From NCBI GenBank assembly GCA_019339365.1, contig CP079859.1, positions 1,178,001-1,242,000 on the forward strand: a stretch of DNA of 64,000 bases. Reading direction: 5' to 3'. Shown one piece after another: positions 8,391 through 21,029 of the stretch (position 1 is the first letter of the stretch; each line of letters begins with the position of its first letter). Source of the DNA: Vibrio neptunius (GTDB taxonomy: Bacteria; Pseudomonadota; Gammaproteobacteria; Enterobacterales; Vibrionaceae). The translations under genes and the position numbers were made by a program. Under the pieces are notes generated by a model. It had not been told where the DNA came from. It saw only the letters and a program-made list of their open reading frames with translations, and did not search any database.

Positions 8391-9356
8391 TTAGCTAATT
8401 TCAACGCCCTGAGCCTGCAGATCTGCGTGGTATGAAGAACGAACAAATGGACCACATGCGGCGTGAGTAAAGCCCAGTTCTAAAGCAATTTCTTTTAGCT
8501 CATCAAATTCTGATGGAGGAACGTAACGTTCAACGGGTAGATGGTGACGACTTGGTGCTAAGTATTGGCCCAGAGTCAGCATCGTCACACCATGCTCGCG
8601 AAGGTCTTTTAGAACCTCAATAATTTCTTCTTTTGTTTCGCCTAAGCCCATCATGAGTCCAGATTTCGTTGGGATATCTGGGTGCTGTTCTTTAAATTTC
8701 TTGAGAAGCTGTAATGACCACTTATAATTTGCCCCCGGACGTGCTTTACGGTAGAGACGCGGTGCGGTTTCTAGGTTGTGATTGAAGACGTCGGGTGGGT
8801 TGTCTTTCATCAATTCCAGCGCCACATCCATTCTTCCACGGAAATCCGGAACCAATGTCTCAATGCGGATGTTTGGGTTTTTCGCTCGGATCTCTCGGTT
8901 ACAGTCAGCGAAGTGCTTAGCACCACCGTCTCTAAGATCGTCGCGGTCTACGGATGTAATGACGACATATTTCAGCTTCATATCTGAAATAGTTTGCGCA
9001 AGCTTTTGCGGTTCATCCGCTTCTGGAGCAACAGGCCTGCCATGAGCGACATCACAGAAAGGACAGCGACGAGTACAGATAGCGCCAAGAATCATAAAGG
9101 TCGCCGTACCATGGTTGAAACATTCTGCTAGGTTAGGACAGGAGGCTTCCTCACACACTGAGTGGAGGTTGTTTTTACGCATCGCAGATTTAATATCTTG
9201 AATACGCTGGCTGTCAGCAGGCAATTTGATTTTCATCCAGTCTGGCTTACGCAGAACTTCTTTTTGCTCAGTTGGCATGTTCTTTACAGGGATCAATGCC
9301 ATCTTGTCAGCGTCGCGGTATTTAACGCCTTTTTCCATTTGGATTGGTTTACTCAT
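8391..9356 (-). CDS. lipA: Lipoyl synthase (radical SAM)
   Basis: It inserts two sulfurs into the octanoyl chain on lipoyl domains of 2-oxoacid dehydrogenases and the glycine cleavage H protein. The 321-aa length is normal. Both iron-sulfur cluster motifs are present. The auxiliary cluster is [12 protein letters not shown] near residue 68, and the radical-SAM CX3CX2C motif is [11 protein letters not shown] near residue 95. The C-terminal RSSYHA, including the auxiliary-cluster serine, is also there. It lies 24 bases downstream of lipB on the same strand, so the two steps of the lipoate pathway are co-transcribed. Confidence 0.98.
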   Translation of the reverse strand: MSKPIQMEKGVKYRDADKMALIPVKNMPTEQKEVLRKPDWMKIKLPADSQRIQDIKSAMRKNNLHSVCEEASCPNLAECFNHGTATFMILGAICTRRCPFCDVAHGRPVAPEADEPQKLAQTISDMKLKYVVITSVDRDDLRDGGAKHFADCNREIRAKNPNIRIETLVPDFRGRMDVALELMKDNPPDVFNHNLETAPRLYRKARPGANYKWSLQLLKKFKEQHPDIPTKSGLMMGLGETKEEIIEVLKDLREHGVTMLTLGQYLAPSRHHLPVERYVPPSEFDELKEIALELGFTHAACGPFVRSSYHADLQAQGVEIS

Positions 9357-9380
9357 GCTATCTATACTTCTCTTTGCTTC

Positions 9381-10034
9381 TCATCGCGTAGGAGAGGTTT
9401 CTGTGCTGAATTCAACTTGCTCATAACCAAGCAAAGTGACAAGTTCATCGACTAATGCCGCTTCAACTTGGGTAAGATCATCCGGCCCACCAAGCTGGCT
9501 CATTTGAACCATCTCCATACCAGCATAGCCACATGGATTTATACGCAAGAATGGCGATAAGTCCATATTTACATTTAATGCTAATCCATGGAATGAGCAC
9601 CCTTTACGGATCCTCAGCCCTAAAGAACAGATCTTTTTACCATCAACATAGACACCTGGTGCATCTGGTCGTGCCGCCGACTCTATATTGTATTTTTTTA
9701 AGGTGTTGATCACGAGATTCTCAATATGAGTCACGAGATCTCGGACACCGAGTTTTTTACGACGTAGATTTATCAGGAAGTAAGCCACTAATTGACCGGG
9801 ACCGTGATAGGTTACTTGACCACCTCTATCGCTTTGTACGACAGGGATATCACCCGTATTGATTAAATGCTCATCTTTACCTGCTTGCCCTTGTGTAAAC
9901 ACAGGGTTGTGCTCGACTAGCCATACTTGGTCACAGGTTTCCTCAGTTCGGTTATCTGTGAACTCGTGCATTGCTTTCCAAATAGGTTCGTAATCTTGCC
10001 GACCCAGACGTTTCACAACAAGCTGGTTTTGCAT
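9381..10034 (-). CDS. lipB: Octanoyltransferase (lipoyl-protein ligase B)
   Basis: It transfers octanoyl groups from acyl carrier protein to lipoyl domains, the step before LipA. The product is 217 aa. Expected motifs are [16 protein letters not shown] (substrate site), the catalytic lysine in [13 protein letters not shown], and the catalytic cysteine in [11 protein letters not shown]. The ATG at 10034 has AGGATCAGGA close upstream. It is separated from ybeD by a terminator, so lipB-lipA probably has its own promoter in 10035-10156. Confidence 0.98.
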   Translation of the reverse strand: MQNQLVVKRLGRQDYEPIWKAMHEFTDNRTEETCDQVWLVEHNPVFTQGQAGKDEHLINTGDIPVVQSDRGGQVTYHGPGQLVAYFLINLRRKKLGVRDLVTHIENLVINTLKKYNIESAARPDAPGVYVDGKKICSLGLRIRKGCSFHGLALNVNMDLSPFLRINPCGYAGMEMVQMSQLGGPDDLTQVEAALVDELVTLLGYEQVEFSTETSPTR

Positions 10035-10156
10035 TCCTGATCCTATAGTCAGTAAATAAAGTTCTGGGATTATAAACTGCTTCTGGTCATTGAACTACAT
10101 ATCAGCCACACATTTTTAACCTTAGATAAAAAGCAGGATTATTATCTATCTGATAT

Positions 10157-10186
10157 CTAAAAAGAAAGCAGCTTACGCTGCTTTCA
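10157..10186 (-). terminator. ybeD terminator
   Basis: Perfect nine-pair stem GAAAGCAGC / GCTGCTTTC (loop GTAA on the minus strand) followed by TTTTTAG, between ybeD and lipB. Confidence 0.9.
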
Positions 10187-10212
10187 AATTAATTTTATTT
10201 CATCAAATAAAA

Positions 10213-10491
10213 TTATAGAACCATACGCACAATATCGATCTGGCCCAATTCTTTGTATAAGGTTTCGACTTGCTCAATGGACGTCGCTGTAATGGTAACA
10301 GATACAGAATGGTAGTTACCTTTTGCACTTGGCTTCACACTGGGGCTGTAGTTACCTGGAGCGTGGCGTTGGATAACTTCAAGAACCTTTTCTGGAAGCT
10401 CAGGCTTAGCGTAGCCCATCACCTTGTAGGTAAAAGAACAAGGGAACTCAAGCAGATCTTTCAGTTTTGCGTCTGAGTTGATAGTCAACAT
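10213..10491 (-). CDS. ybeD: YbeD family protein (DUF493)
   Basis: This is a 92-aa cytoplasmic protein with the DUF493/YbeD ACT-like fold. It is recognised from [16 protein letters not shown] at the N-terminus and [14 protein letters not shown] in the middle. E. coli YbeD has the same length and lies between dacA and lipB, as here. Its molecular role is not established. The ATG at 10491 is preceded by TTGGAG. A terminator separates it from dacA upstream, and a perfect 11-bp hairpin lies in the gap. Confidence 0.93.
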   Translation of the reverse strand: MLTINSDAKLKDLLEFPCSFTYKVMGYAKPELPEKVLEVIQRHAPGNYSPSVKPSAKGNYHSVSVTITATSIEQVETLYKELGQIDIVRMVL

Positions 10492-10560
10492 TTTGAAACT
10501 CCAAGTTGAATGTCATTTAAGCAGCGCGAAATAGTACTGCCATTGGTTCTAAATCTCAAC

Positions 10561-10587
10561 ATTCTCGCTAGCTTACCTAGCGAGAAT
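10561..10587. repeat. Perfect 11-bp inverted repeat upstream of ybeD
   Basis: ATTCTCGCTAG (10561-10571), a 5-base loop, and CTAGCGAGAAT (10577-10587). On the minus strand it directly follows the T run of the dacA terminator and lies about 70 bases before the ybeD start. With no T run of its own it is not a canonical terminator; it could stabilise RNA or bind a regulator. Confidence 0.7.
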
Positions 10588-10613
10588 AAAAAAAGCCGCG
10601 ATAAGCGGCTTTT
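10588..10613 (-). terminator. dacA terminator
   Basis: AAAAGCCGC / GCGGCTTTT stem (loop TTATC on the minus strand) running into seven T, about 20 bases after the dacA stop. Confidence 0.9.
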
Positions 10614-10631
10614 GATGTAGGTGCGGTCTAG

Positions 10632-11810
10632 TTAGAGGAAGCTCTTAAACAGCATCACAATATAATCCCACAGACGGCTGAACAGACTACCTTTATTGAC
10701 ATCTTCTAACGCTAGAAGTGGGTACTCAGCAACATCTTCGCCTTCAAGTTGATAGTATAGCTTACCTACTACATCACCTTTCTTAATTGGGGCTTCCAGT
10801 TCTTTTTCAAGTACGAAGCTGGCTTGAAGGTTTTTGGCTTGCCCACGAGGAAGGGTAACGTAAGTATCTTTGTCTAAGCCCAGTGCAACCGTATCTTTGT
10901 CGCCCATCCAGATCTTTTCTTCCACGAAGGTTTCACCAGCTTTATGTGGAGCAACGGTTTCAAAGAAGCGGAACCCGTAACTCAGTAGCTTTTTGCTTTC
11001 TGATTTACGTGCGTTTGCATTTTTGGTTCCCATGACAACAGCAACAAGGCGCATTTTTCCTTCAGTCGCTGAGCTGACTAGGCTATACCCCGCGTTACTT
11101 GTGTGACCGGTTTTAATGCCGTCAACGTTCATGCTTTTGTCCCAAAGCAAGCCGTTGCGGTTGTATTGGGTAATGCCGTTGTAGGTGAATTTCTTCTCAG
11201 AGTAAATACGATACTCGTCTGGCACGTCACGAATTAACGCTTGGCCAAGTAGCGCCATATCGTAAGGCGTCGAGTACAGGTTAGGGTTGTCCAAGCCGTG
11301 AACGTTAGCAAAGTGAGTGTCTTTCATGCCTAGCGTATCTGCCCAAGCATTCATCAGATCCACGAAGGCATCTTCTGACCCTGCAATATGCTCTGCCATA
11401 GCAACACACGCATCGTTACCGGATTGAACAATGATACCGCGATTAAGTTCTTCGACTTTAACTGTCGTGCCGACTTCGATAAACATCTTTGAAGAATCTG
11501 GGAAGTTTTTAGCCCAAGCATTCTTGCTGATGGTGACGTCGTCCTGAAGCGAAATATTACCGCGCTCTAGCTCTTGGCCGATCACGTAACTGGTCATCAT
11601 TTTGGTCAGACTTGCAGGAGACAACTTAGTGTTCATCTCTTTCTCTGCGAGGATCTTACCTGAGTTATAGTCCATCAAAACGTAGCCTTTCGCAGCGATT
11701 TGAGGAGCGTCTGGTACCACAATTGGGGTGGCAAACGAAGAGGATGCGAAAGTTGCAGAAAGCGCAATAGAAGACGCAAAAACGGATTTAATTAGCGTTG
11801 TTTTTTTCAT
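10632..11810 (-). CDS. dacA: D-alanyl-D-alanine carboxypeptidase (PBP5)
   Basis: This periplasmic penicillin-binding protein trims the terminal D-Ala from peptidoglycan pentapeptides. It is 392 aa, with a signal peptide in residues 1-27. The class motifs are SLTK (about residue 67), SGN (about 131) and KTG (about 236). There is a C-terminal beta domain, then an amphipathic anchor (LFSRLWDYIVMLFKSFL) that peripherally binds the inner membrane. It lies downstream of rlpA in the cell-elongation cluster, 89 bases after the rlpA stop. Confidence 0.97.
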   Translation of the reverse strand: MKKTTLIKSVFASSIALSATFASSSFATPIVVPDAPQIAAKGYVLMDYNSGKILAEKEMNTKLSPASLTKMMTSYVIGQELERGNISLQDDVTISKNAWAKNFPDSSKMFIEVGTTVKVEELNRGIIVQSGNDACVAMAEHIAGSEDAFVDLMNAWADTLGMKDTHFANVHGLDNPNLYSTPYDMALLGQALIRDVPDEYRIYSEKKFTYNGITQYNRNGLLWDKSMNVDGIKTGHTSNAGYSLVSSATEGKMRLVAVVMGTKNANARKSESKKLLSYGFRFFETVAPHKAGETFVEEKIWMGDKDTVALGLDKDTYVTLPRGQAKNLQASFVLEKELEAPIKKGDVVGKLYYQLEGEDVAEYPLLALEDVNKGSLFSRLWDYIVMLFKSFL

Positions 11811-11899
11811 ATTGACTACAGGTTTTTATTAACTGTCCATATATTAACAGAAACAATCGCTCAAACCAGTGTGCGGCGTATCTCACACTGGATTGAGGA

Positions 11900-12682
11900 C
11901 TACTGGGATTTTATAAAAGCACTCGGATAGCCCATCAGCTTAACTTGTTCTAAGGCCTTTTGCGTCAGCATATAGTCATCAAATGGGCCTAAGAACACGC
12001 GGTGAAGGTTTTTATCCGAGCTGATATAGCTCTTTACCGAAAGTGTTTGACTCAGATCTTGTGCTAAAGTTCGTACTCTGTCTTGATGTTGTGAAGACGC
12101 GACCTGAACAACGAATTTTGGTAATGCTTTTTGTTTATGCGCTTCCGTTGGTTTGTTGACAGAAATGACCTCTATGGCCACATTAGCCGTTCCTGTGCGG
12201 ATGACATCCAATTTGGTTGCCGCGGCAAAACTTAGGTCTATGATTCGACCTTGATGAAAAGGCCCACGATCATTAACGCGTACAACTGCTGATCTACCAT
12301 TGTCTTTGTTGGTCACTTTTACGTAGCTAGGTATAGGCAAGGTTTTGTGTGCCGCTGACATGGAGTACATATCGTATACTTCACCGTTAGACGTCTGGTG
12401 ACCATGAAATTTCTTACCATACCAAGAGGCGACACCTTCTTGGGTGAAACCTTGAGGCTCTTTGATGATCTCATAACGCTGGCCACGAAGCGTATAGTCG
12501 CTATTGCCACCTAGGCTATATGGCTCGTATTGAGGATGTGCGTCTTCAATGTGCTCAACAGAAATAGGAGCATCGGGGGCGATGTCTTCATCGATAGAGT
12601 ATCGCTTATCAGGCGTTGAGGAACAGCCGACTAAGGTAGCAACGGCACAAAGCATGCCAAGCAGAGGTTTATAAACAGACAT
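11900..12682 (-). CDS. rlpA: Septal-ring lytic transglycosylase-type lipoprotein RlpA
   Basis: This is an outer-membrane lipoprotein of 260 aa. It has a signal peptide with lipobox LVGCSS and a double-psi beta-barrel domain around residues 80-170 (GVASWYGKKFHG, the catalytic-type region, and VRVNDRGPF). A C-terminal SPOR domain (KFVVQVASSQ..., about residues 190-260) binds denuded glycan strands at the septum. RlpA homologues of Pseudomonas and Vibrio cleave such strands. Its ATG directly follows the rodA stop codon (TAA ATG), implying coupling. Confidence 0.95.
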   Translation of the reverse strand: MSVYKPLLGMLCAVATLVGCSSTPDKRYSIDEDIAPDAPISVEHIEDAHPQYEPYSLGGNSDYTLRGQRYEIIKEPQGFTQEGVASWYGKKFHGHQTSNGEVYDMYSMSAAHKTLPIPSYVKVTNKDNGRSAVVRVNDRGPFHQGRIIDLSFAAATKLDVIRTGTANVAIEVISVNKPTEAHKQKALPKFVVQVASSQHQDRVRTLAQDLSQTLSVKSYISSDKNLHRVFLGPFDDYMLTQKALEQVKLMGYPSAFIKSQ

Positions 12683-13804
12683 TTAGGTTGCCTTTGAGAA
12701 TGCTTTTCGATGAGTGTGAATGGACATCAGGATGCCAAAGCCCGCCATTAAGGTAACCATGGAAGTACCGCCATAGCTAATTAGAGGAAGCGGAACCCCG
12801 ACCACAGGTAAGATGCCACTGACCATGCCGATGTTAACAAATACATAGACAAAGAAACTAAGAACAATACTGCCCGCCATCATTCTGCCAAAAGCTGTTT
12901 GTGCCTTGCTCGCCAACACCAGCCCTCGGCCTATAATAAACAGATATAAGCTAAGTAAAATTAGGATACCAATTAGGCCCCACTCTTCTGCAATTACAGC
13001 AAAAATAAAGTCAGTGTGACGTTCTGGTAGAAATTCGAGCTGGGATTGTGTGCCTTGTAGCCAGCCTTTGCCAGAAATTCCCCCAGAGCCAATCGCGATT
13101 TTACTTTGGATAATGTGATAGCCTGCACCAAGAGGGTCCGATTCCGGATTAAATAGAGTGCGGACTCGGACTTTCTGGTATTCCCTCATCAGGAAGAACC
13201 ATAAGATGGGCAAAAATGCACCAAGGCTGCAGGCCGCAGCGAAGATGATTTTCCAACTGATGCCAGCTAGGAAGATAACGAAAACCCCTGAAGCGGCAAT
13301 CAAAATTGAAGTACCCAAATCGGGTTGTTTGGCAATCAGTATGGTCGGTACAAAAACCATCACTAAGGACATCACTAAGGTTTGGAAAGTCGGCGGTAGT
13401 GAGCGCTTACCAATATAGCGGGCGACCATAAGAGGGACTGCAAGTTTTAGCAATTCTGAGGGTTGGAAGCGAACAAAACCAAGGTTGAGCCAACGCTGGG
13501 CTCCTTTGGAGGCTTCACCAAAGAACAACACGCCAAACAATAATAAAACGCCGACAACAAACATCAGTGGCGCTAGTGTTTCGTAAGTTCGTGGTGGGAT
13601 CTGAGCTAGAATCACCATCACACCGAGAGATAAGCCCATGCGCATCGCCTGACGATCCATCATTGCCAGGCTTTGACCGCTTGCGCTGTACATAATAACA
13701 AGGCCAAAGCCCATCAGTACAAGAATACCGAGTAGTAGAGGCAAATCGATATGAAAGCGTTCAAACAGCGCTCGGTTTTGGCCTGTGGCTGGATCAAAAT
13801 CCAT
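12683..13804 (-). CDS. rodA: Rod-shape peptidoglycan glycosyltransferase RodA
   Basis: This SEDS-family polytopic membrane enzyme polymerises lipid II during lateral wall elongation with its partner PBP2. It is 373 aa with about ten hydrophobic helices. SEDS motifs visible include [25 protein letters not shown] and the C-terminal [16 protein letters not shown]. Its start codon overlaps the stop of the corrected mrdA reading frame (TAATG on the minus strand), which strongly supports the frame correction upstream. Confidence 0.97.
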   Translation of the reverse strand: MDFDPATGQNRALFERFHIDLPLLLGILVLMGFGLVIMYSASGQSLAMMDRQAMRMGLSLGVMVILAQIPPRTYETLAPLMFVVGVLLLFGVLFFGEASKGAQRWLNLGFVRFQPSELLKLAVPLMVARYIGKRSLPPTFQTLVMSLVMVFVPTILIAKQPDLGTSILIAASGVFVIFLAGISWKIIFAAACSLGAFLPILWFFLMREYQKVRVRTLFNPESDPLGAGYHIIQSKIAIGSGGISGKGWLQGTQSQLEFLPERHTDFIFAVIAEEWGLIGILILLSLYLFIIGRGLVLASKAQTAFGRMMAGSIVLSFFVYVFVNIGMVSGILPVVGVPLPLISYGGTSMVTLMAGFGILMSIHTHRKAFSKAT

Positions 13805-15692
13805 TATTGTTGTGCCTCTTTATCTTTAACTAACACGTGGTCGAAGACCTGTCTAACAACAGGAGCGCCTTGGGAGGAGCCCCCCCAGCATTTTCTAATA
13901 CTATGGTCACAATAAGTTGTGGTTCTTCGATAGGTGCAAATCCTGTAAATAAGGCGTGGTCGCGTAAATGCTCGGCAATCTCATCGGCATTGTACTCCTC
14001 GTCTTCTGCTAACCCAAAGACTTGTGCCGTGCCTGATTTCCCGCCACTCATATAAGGTGTTTTGTAAAACGAACGTCTCGCCGTCCCTTTCTTTCCATGA
14101 TTGGCCAAGCGCATACCTTCTATGGATAAGTCCCAAAACTTCTCGTTCACTCCCTCAATTGGAGGGTAGGTGTAAGACTCCAGCGTTGAAAGCTGGTATT
14201 TATCAAACTTTTCCCCATTCACTATGGTTGCCCGGAGGAGGTGTGGTGCCACGCGTTTACCTCGGTTGACCAATACGGAAGTGGCTTTGGCGATCTGCAT
14301 TGGCGTAGCGGTCCAGTAACCTTGGCCGATACCGACAGGAATAGTATCGCCCTGATACCAAGGTACACGGTGACGAGCCATCTTCCACTCACGAGTTGGC
14401 ATGTTTGCTTTACTCTCTTCGTATATATCGATCCCCGTTTTCTCACCGAATCCAAACATCATCATCCAATTGGAGATTCGGTCAATCCCCATATCGTAAG
14501 CAATTTGGTAAAAGAAGGTATCCACTGATTCTTCGATAGATTTAACGATGTTCACTCGGCCATGCCCCCAGCGAAGCCAATCTCGGAACGGCCTCGTTTT
14601 TGAATTTGGTATTTTCCAATATCCGGGATCGTTGCGCGTTGTATAGGGTGTAATGACGCCTTCTTGCAGGGCAGCAACCGCCATAAATGGTTTAATTGTT
14701 GAGGCTGGAGGGTAAATGCCTAGTGTTGCACGGTTTACCAACGGGCGGTTTTTATCATTGAGCAGAGCACTATAAGCTTTGCCGGAAATACCGTGAACGA
14801 AAGCGTTAGGATCATAACTTGGGCTGGACACCATTGCCAATACACCATTATCTTTGGGATCGAGAATAACGGCGCTGCCACGACGTCCCGCTAATAATTC
14901 GTGAATATAGATTTGTAAGTCGATATCGAGGTTGAGAACGATGTCTTTTCCTGGCACCGGAGGAATATACTTCAGTGTACGGATAATACGTCCGCGGCTG
15001 TTTACTTCGACTTCTTGATAGCCAGCAGTACCATGGAGAAGATCTTCGTAATAGCGCTCAATTCCAAGTTTTCCGATGTCACGTGTCGCCTGATAGTTTG
15101 CTTCTTTTTCTTCTCTTATTAATCGCTGTATATCGCGGTCATTTATACGTGAGACGTAACCAATTACGTGAGTCAGCACTTCGCCATAAGGGTAATGACG
15201 TTTTAAGCTGGCGTTGACCGAAACGCCGGGAAATTTGTGTTGATTGACGGAAAACTTGGCGACTTGTTCTTGAGTCAACTGGGTGAGGATCGGAACCGAT
15301 TTAAATCGGCGGGTTTGACGTCGTTCACGTTCAAACCGCTCAATCTGCTCAGACGTTATCTCAACATATTGTTGAAGTCGAGCAATGGTCGCTTCCATGT
15401 CTGTGATCTTTTCAGGTGTGATCTCCAAGTTGAAAACCGGGCGATTTTCAGCAAGTAGAATACCGTTCCTATCGTAGATTAGTCCACGGTTCGGTGCAAT
15501 TGGGACAACTTTGATACGGTTGTCATTGGAGCGGGTTTTATAGTCCTGATATTGATTGATCTGGATGTTATACAAGTTGGTTATCAATAGGCCAACCATG
15601 GCAACTATCCCGATGAAAGCGACAATAGCACGGCTTTTAAACAACCGTGCTTCTTCTTGATAATCCCTTATCCGGGCGCGCTTCCGTAACAT
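13804..15692 (-). CDS. mrdA: Penicillin-binding protein 2 (frameshift near the C-terminus)
   Basis: This is the inner-membrane transpeptidase that cross-links peptidoglycan in the elongasome with RodA. There is a signal anchor (about residues 24-44), a pedestal domain, then the transpeptidase domain. Its motifs are STIK (in PPASTIKPF), SVD (in ESVDTFFYQ) and KSGT (in SGGKSGTAQ). As read, the frame ends prematurely at 13830 with an alien tail after ENAGG. A run of seven C at 13880-13886 (G on the coding strand) is the break. Adding one base restores [19 protein letters not shown] and a stop at 13804 overlapping the rodA start, giving 629 aa, close to the 633 of E. coli. Sequencing error is the likeliest cause. 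Confidence 0.93.
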
Positions 15693-15698
15693 TAATGA

Positions 15699-16169
15699 TT
15701 ATTCCCGGTGATATGGGTGGTTTGCAGTGATACTCCAGGCTCGGTACAGGCTTTCAGCCATAACGATGCGAACTAGAGGGTGTGGTAACGTTAATGCAGA
15801 TAGTGACCAGCTTTGGTCTGCAGCTGCTTTACAAGCTGGAGCAAGCCCCTCGGGACCACCGATTAAAATCGAAACATCACGACCATCAAGTTTCCAATTA
15901 TCCAACTGTTGGGCTAATTGAGCCGTATCCCATTTTTTGCCTGGAATATCTAGGGTAACAATTCGATTCCCTTTTGGCACTGCCGCCAGCATGGCTTCGC
16001 CTTCTTTTTGCAAAATTCTTGCAATATCGGCATTTTTTCCCCGTTTTCCGGCTGAAATCTCAACAAGTTCAAGTGGCATGTCGTGAGGGAATCGGCGTTT
16101 GTATTCTTGAAAACCTTCTTCAACCCATTTGGGCATTTTTGTACCAACGGCGATCAACTGCAGCTTCAT
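15699..16169 (-). CDS. rlmH: 23S rRNA pseudouridine-1915 N3-methyltransferase
   Basis: This SPOUT-class methyltransferase modifies m3-psi1915 in helix 69 of 23S rRNA on the assembled 70S ribosome. It is 156 aa, the standard length. The SAM-binding knot is visible as [13 protein letters not shown], followed by [15 protein letters not shown] and the C-terminal [15 protein letters not shown]. It starts three bases after the rsfS stop and is followed six bases later by mrdA, so it is part of the same transcript. Confidence 0.98.
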   Translation of the reverse strand: MKLQLIAVGTKMPKWVEEGFQEYKRRFPHDMPLELVEISAGKRGKNADIARILQKEGEAMLAAVPKGNRIVTLDIPGKKWDTAQLAQQLDNWKLDGRDVSILIGGPEGLAPACKAAADQSWSLSALTLPHPLVRIVMAESLYRAWSITANHPYHRE

Positions 16170-16172
16170 GTA

Positions 16173-16490
16173 TTAGCCCCAGAGTTTCTCTAGCTGATAA
16201 AGTTCACGCTGCTCTTCCTGCATCACATGAACGATGGTCGTACCCATATCCAAAACGACCCACTCACCTTCGTTCTCTCCATCAATACCTAAAGGTGAAA
16301 GCCCAGCAAGTTTGGATTCTTTTGCCACATGCTCGGCAATAGAAGCCACGTGACGTTTTGAAGTGCCTGTGCAGATTATCATGTAGTCAGTGATATTAGA
16401 TTTGCCCTGAACATCTAACGTTTTAATGTCCTGTGCTTTCATGTCGTCGGCTTTATCTACTAGAAAATCATTCAGTTCTTCAAGTTGCAA
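16173..16490 (-). CDS. rsfS: Ribosomal silencing factor
   Basis: It binds ribosomal protein uL14 and blocks joining of the 30S and 50S subunits when nutrients are scarce. The 105-aa product has the family core [15 protein letters not shown], the [16 protein letters not shown] stretch and the C-terminal [14 protein letters not shown]. It lies 60 bases downstream of holA and is directly followed by rlmH, the usual order in gammaproteobacteria. Confidence 0.97.
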   Translation of the reverse strand: MQLEELNDFLVDKADDMKAQDIKTLDVQGKSNITDYMIICTGTSKRHVASIAEHVAKESKLAGLSPLGIDGENEGEWVVLDMGTTIVHVMQEEQRELYQLEKLWG

Positions 16491-16550
16491 AGTCAGGTCC
16501 TCGTTTGTTTATTCGGTTTAAAATCAAAGCGGCGCAGTATATCACGCTTT

Positions 16551-17565
16551 TTAAAGCTTCACTTGTGGCAAGCACATCTCAGCACTTAACTGGTGTAATA
16601 GTGGCCAACTTGAAATCTCATATTGAGTTTTAGAGATAACTTCGGCTTTAGCAATTAACTGGATTAGCTGAGTTATCTTTGTCTGTGAAAGACGGTTTAA
16701 CGCCGCAGAGTACAGTGGTCGCTTTGATTGCCATATCCGGTAGCGCTCAAACACTTGTCCTAAAGCTTGCGATTGCATTTGTTGCTGCATCGAGAGTAAC
16801 TGAGTCAGTTCCTTTTGAATGGTTCGAAGCAAAATCACTGCTTCAACGCCTTCCGCTTCTAGTTGCCTTAATACTCGTTGAGCACGGTTAGCTTTTCCCG
16901 CTAGCAGTGCGTCTGACCAGTGAAATACGGTGAAATGATTATGTCGGCTCAGCGACTCTTCGAGCCTGATGAGGTTAAGTTGACCATCAGGATACAAAAG
17001 CGCCAGTTTTTCTAGGCTTTGTGTCAGTGCGAACAAATTGCCTTCATGCCACTGGGCCAACATTTGAACCGCCTCTGTATCTGGGTTCAGGTTTAGAGCC
17101 CTGCAGCGAGATTGAACAAGCTGAGGTAGGCGACTGAGATCGGGGGGTAAGGCAATTGACCCAACAGCCACGGGAGGATAAGGTTTTAAACCATTTGGCA
17201 TTTTCCTGAGCTTTGGTGAGTTTAGAGCCAATTACCACTAGGATAATGTCGTCATGCAACGCCTCTGAAATGCCTACTAGTTCTTTTGCCATCGCCGCGT
17301 TTACCCCTGATTCAGGGAGCTCTAACTCAATCAACTGGCGCGATGAGAAAAGACTCAAGGCTTGGCAACAGTCATACACTGAATTCCAATCAAAGTGATT
17401 GTCTACTGCAAAACGGTGCCGCTCTTCAAAACCTTGAGCTTGAGCGGCTTTGTGAATCGACTGTCGAGATTCTTGTAGTAGTAACGGTTCATTGCCAAAA
17501 AGTAGATAAGTAGGGTGGAGCTGCTTATTCAGTTGTTCCACCAATCGATCCGCGAATATCCGCAT
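16551..17565 (-). CDS. holA: DNA polymerase III delta subunit (frameshift)
   Basis: This clamp-loader subunit opens the beta sliding clamp; it is essential in E. coli. The sequence is split in two overlapping frames. The N-terminal half is 17565 down to about 17150 (YLLFGNEPLLLQESR, DDIILVVIGSKLTKAQENA). The C-terminal half runs from there to 16551 (DLSRLPQLVQSR, HWSDALLAGKANRA, ALNRLSQTKITQLIQ). The break falls in six G at 17142-17147. Removing one base joins CLTP to DLSRLPQ and gives 337 aa, compared with 343 in E. coli. Both halves align end to end with the family and nothing is missing, so a sequencing error is likely. It sits eight bases downstream of lptE. Confidence 0.92.
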
Positions 17566-17573
17566 TTGAGACT

Positions 17574-18206
17574 CTACTGCACGCTAGCGTGTTCATCAGA
17601 GGAGGTTTGAGGTTCATCTGATACGTAGGTTTTAATACGGTATTGCTCCTTCTCTGTTTTCAATTGAGCTTCTTTTGACTCCATTTCGAGCTCATTTGCC
17701 TCGATATCGGCCTTTAAACGGGCCATTTGACGAATGATCTGAGTTGCAGCCAGCTTACGCATTTCATCTTCGATCATGTCGCGCTCCACTGACTTCGCCA
17801 GAGCGGTTAACGGGTTATCCAAGTAGCTTCGAGTCACGCTGGTATAGAATGTTTTGATACCTATATCTGGGATTGACACGCTGTAGCTCGCTGAAAATGT
17901 CAATTCAATCTCTGCCGCGCGAGTATTTTGGTAAAGTGAGAGTGTACGTTCACCAACCCCTTCACCGAGCAACTGAAGGTTGGGGATATTATCCGATGGC
18001 GGAACGACTTCAATTTCACTCATTCTTAATTGGGCTTTCATCACGCGAGTAAACGTACTGTATTGATCGTAACTGGTTAGCGACATCGTATCCAACTCAT
18101 CTGGGATAGAATAATCACCACGGAGGTGGAAACCACAGGCAGACAGCAGACTCGCTGTAAGTACAACACTGGCGAGCTTTATAGTAGAGATTGACAATAG
18201 GCGCAT
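17574..18206 (-). CDS. lptE: LPS-assembly lipoprotein LptE
   Basis: This outer-membrane lipoprotein plugs the LptD barrel in lipopolysaccharide export. It is 210 aa, with a signal peptide and lipobox LLSACGF followed by HLRGDYSIP, the family signature. The C-terminal third is rich in E, K and Q (about residues 160-210), a probable helical tail longer than in E. coli LptE. It lies between leuS and holA, as in most gammaproteobacteria. Confidence 0.95.
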   Translation of the reverse strand: MRLLSISTIKLASVVLTASLLSACGFHLRGDYSIPDELDTMSLTSYDQYSTFTRVMKAQLRMSEIEVVPPSDNIPNLQLLGEGVGERTLSLYQNTRAAEIELTFSASYSVSIPDIGIKTFYTSVTRSYLDNPLTALAKSVERDMIEDEMRKLAATQIIRQMARLKADIEANELEMESKEAQLKTEKEQYRIKTYVSDEPQTSSDEHASVQ

Positions 18207-18232
18207 TGGTGAATTTTTCTCGATTATTGGAA

Positions 18233-18298
18233 TACTTATCTCAGGCTACTCCTCAGAATAGGCTGAGATAAGTAAAGCAGGGTCAATACACCCTGCTT
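18233..18298. repeat. Two consecutive hairpins between leuS and lptE
   Basis: A perfect 12-bp inverted repeat TACTTATCTCAG / CTGAGATAAGTA (18233-18244 and 18263-18274) abuts a nine-bp one, AAGCAGGGT / ACCCTGCTT (18275-18283 and 18290-18298). On the minus strand the nine-bp hairpin comes first after leuS and is followed by CTTTACTTATCT, a weak terminator at best. Partial termination or mRNA 3'-end protection of leuS is plausible. Confidence 0.7.
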
Positions 18299-18317
18299 AA
18301 AACTTCAGCTTGGCGAA

Positions 18318-20924
<2,607 letters not shown>

Positions 20925-21029
20925 TCAGTTAGAACAGACATAAATAGATCGTCATAGAATACCTAAAGGAGAGGAGCACAACAATAGTCTACGGGCGCAA
21001 TTCTCCCGAGTCGCGAGAAGGAGGTCACT

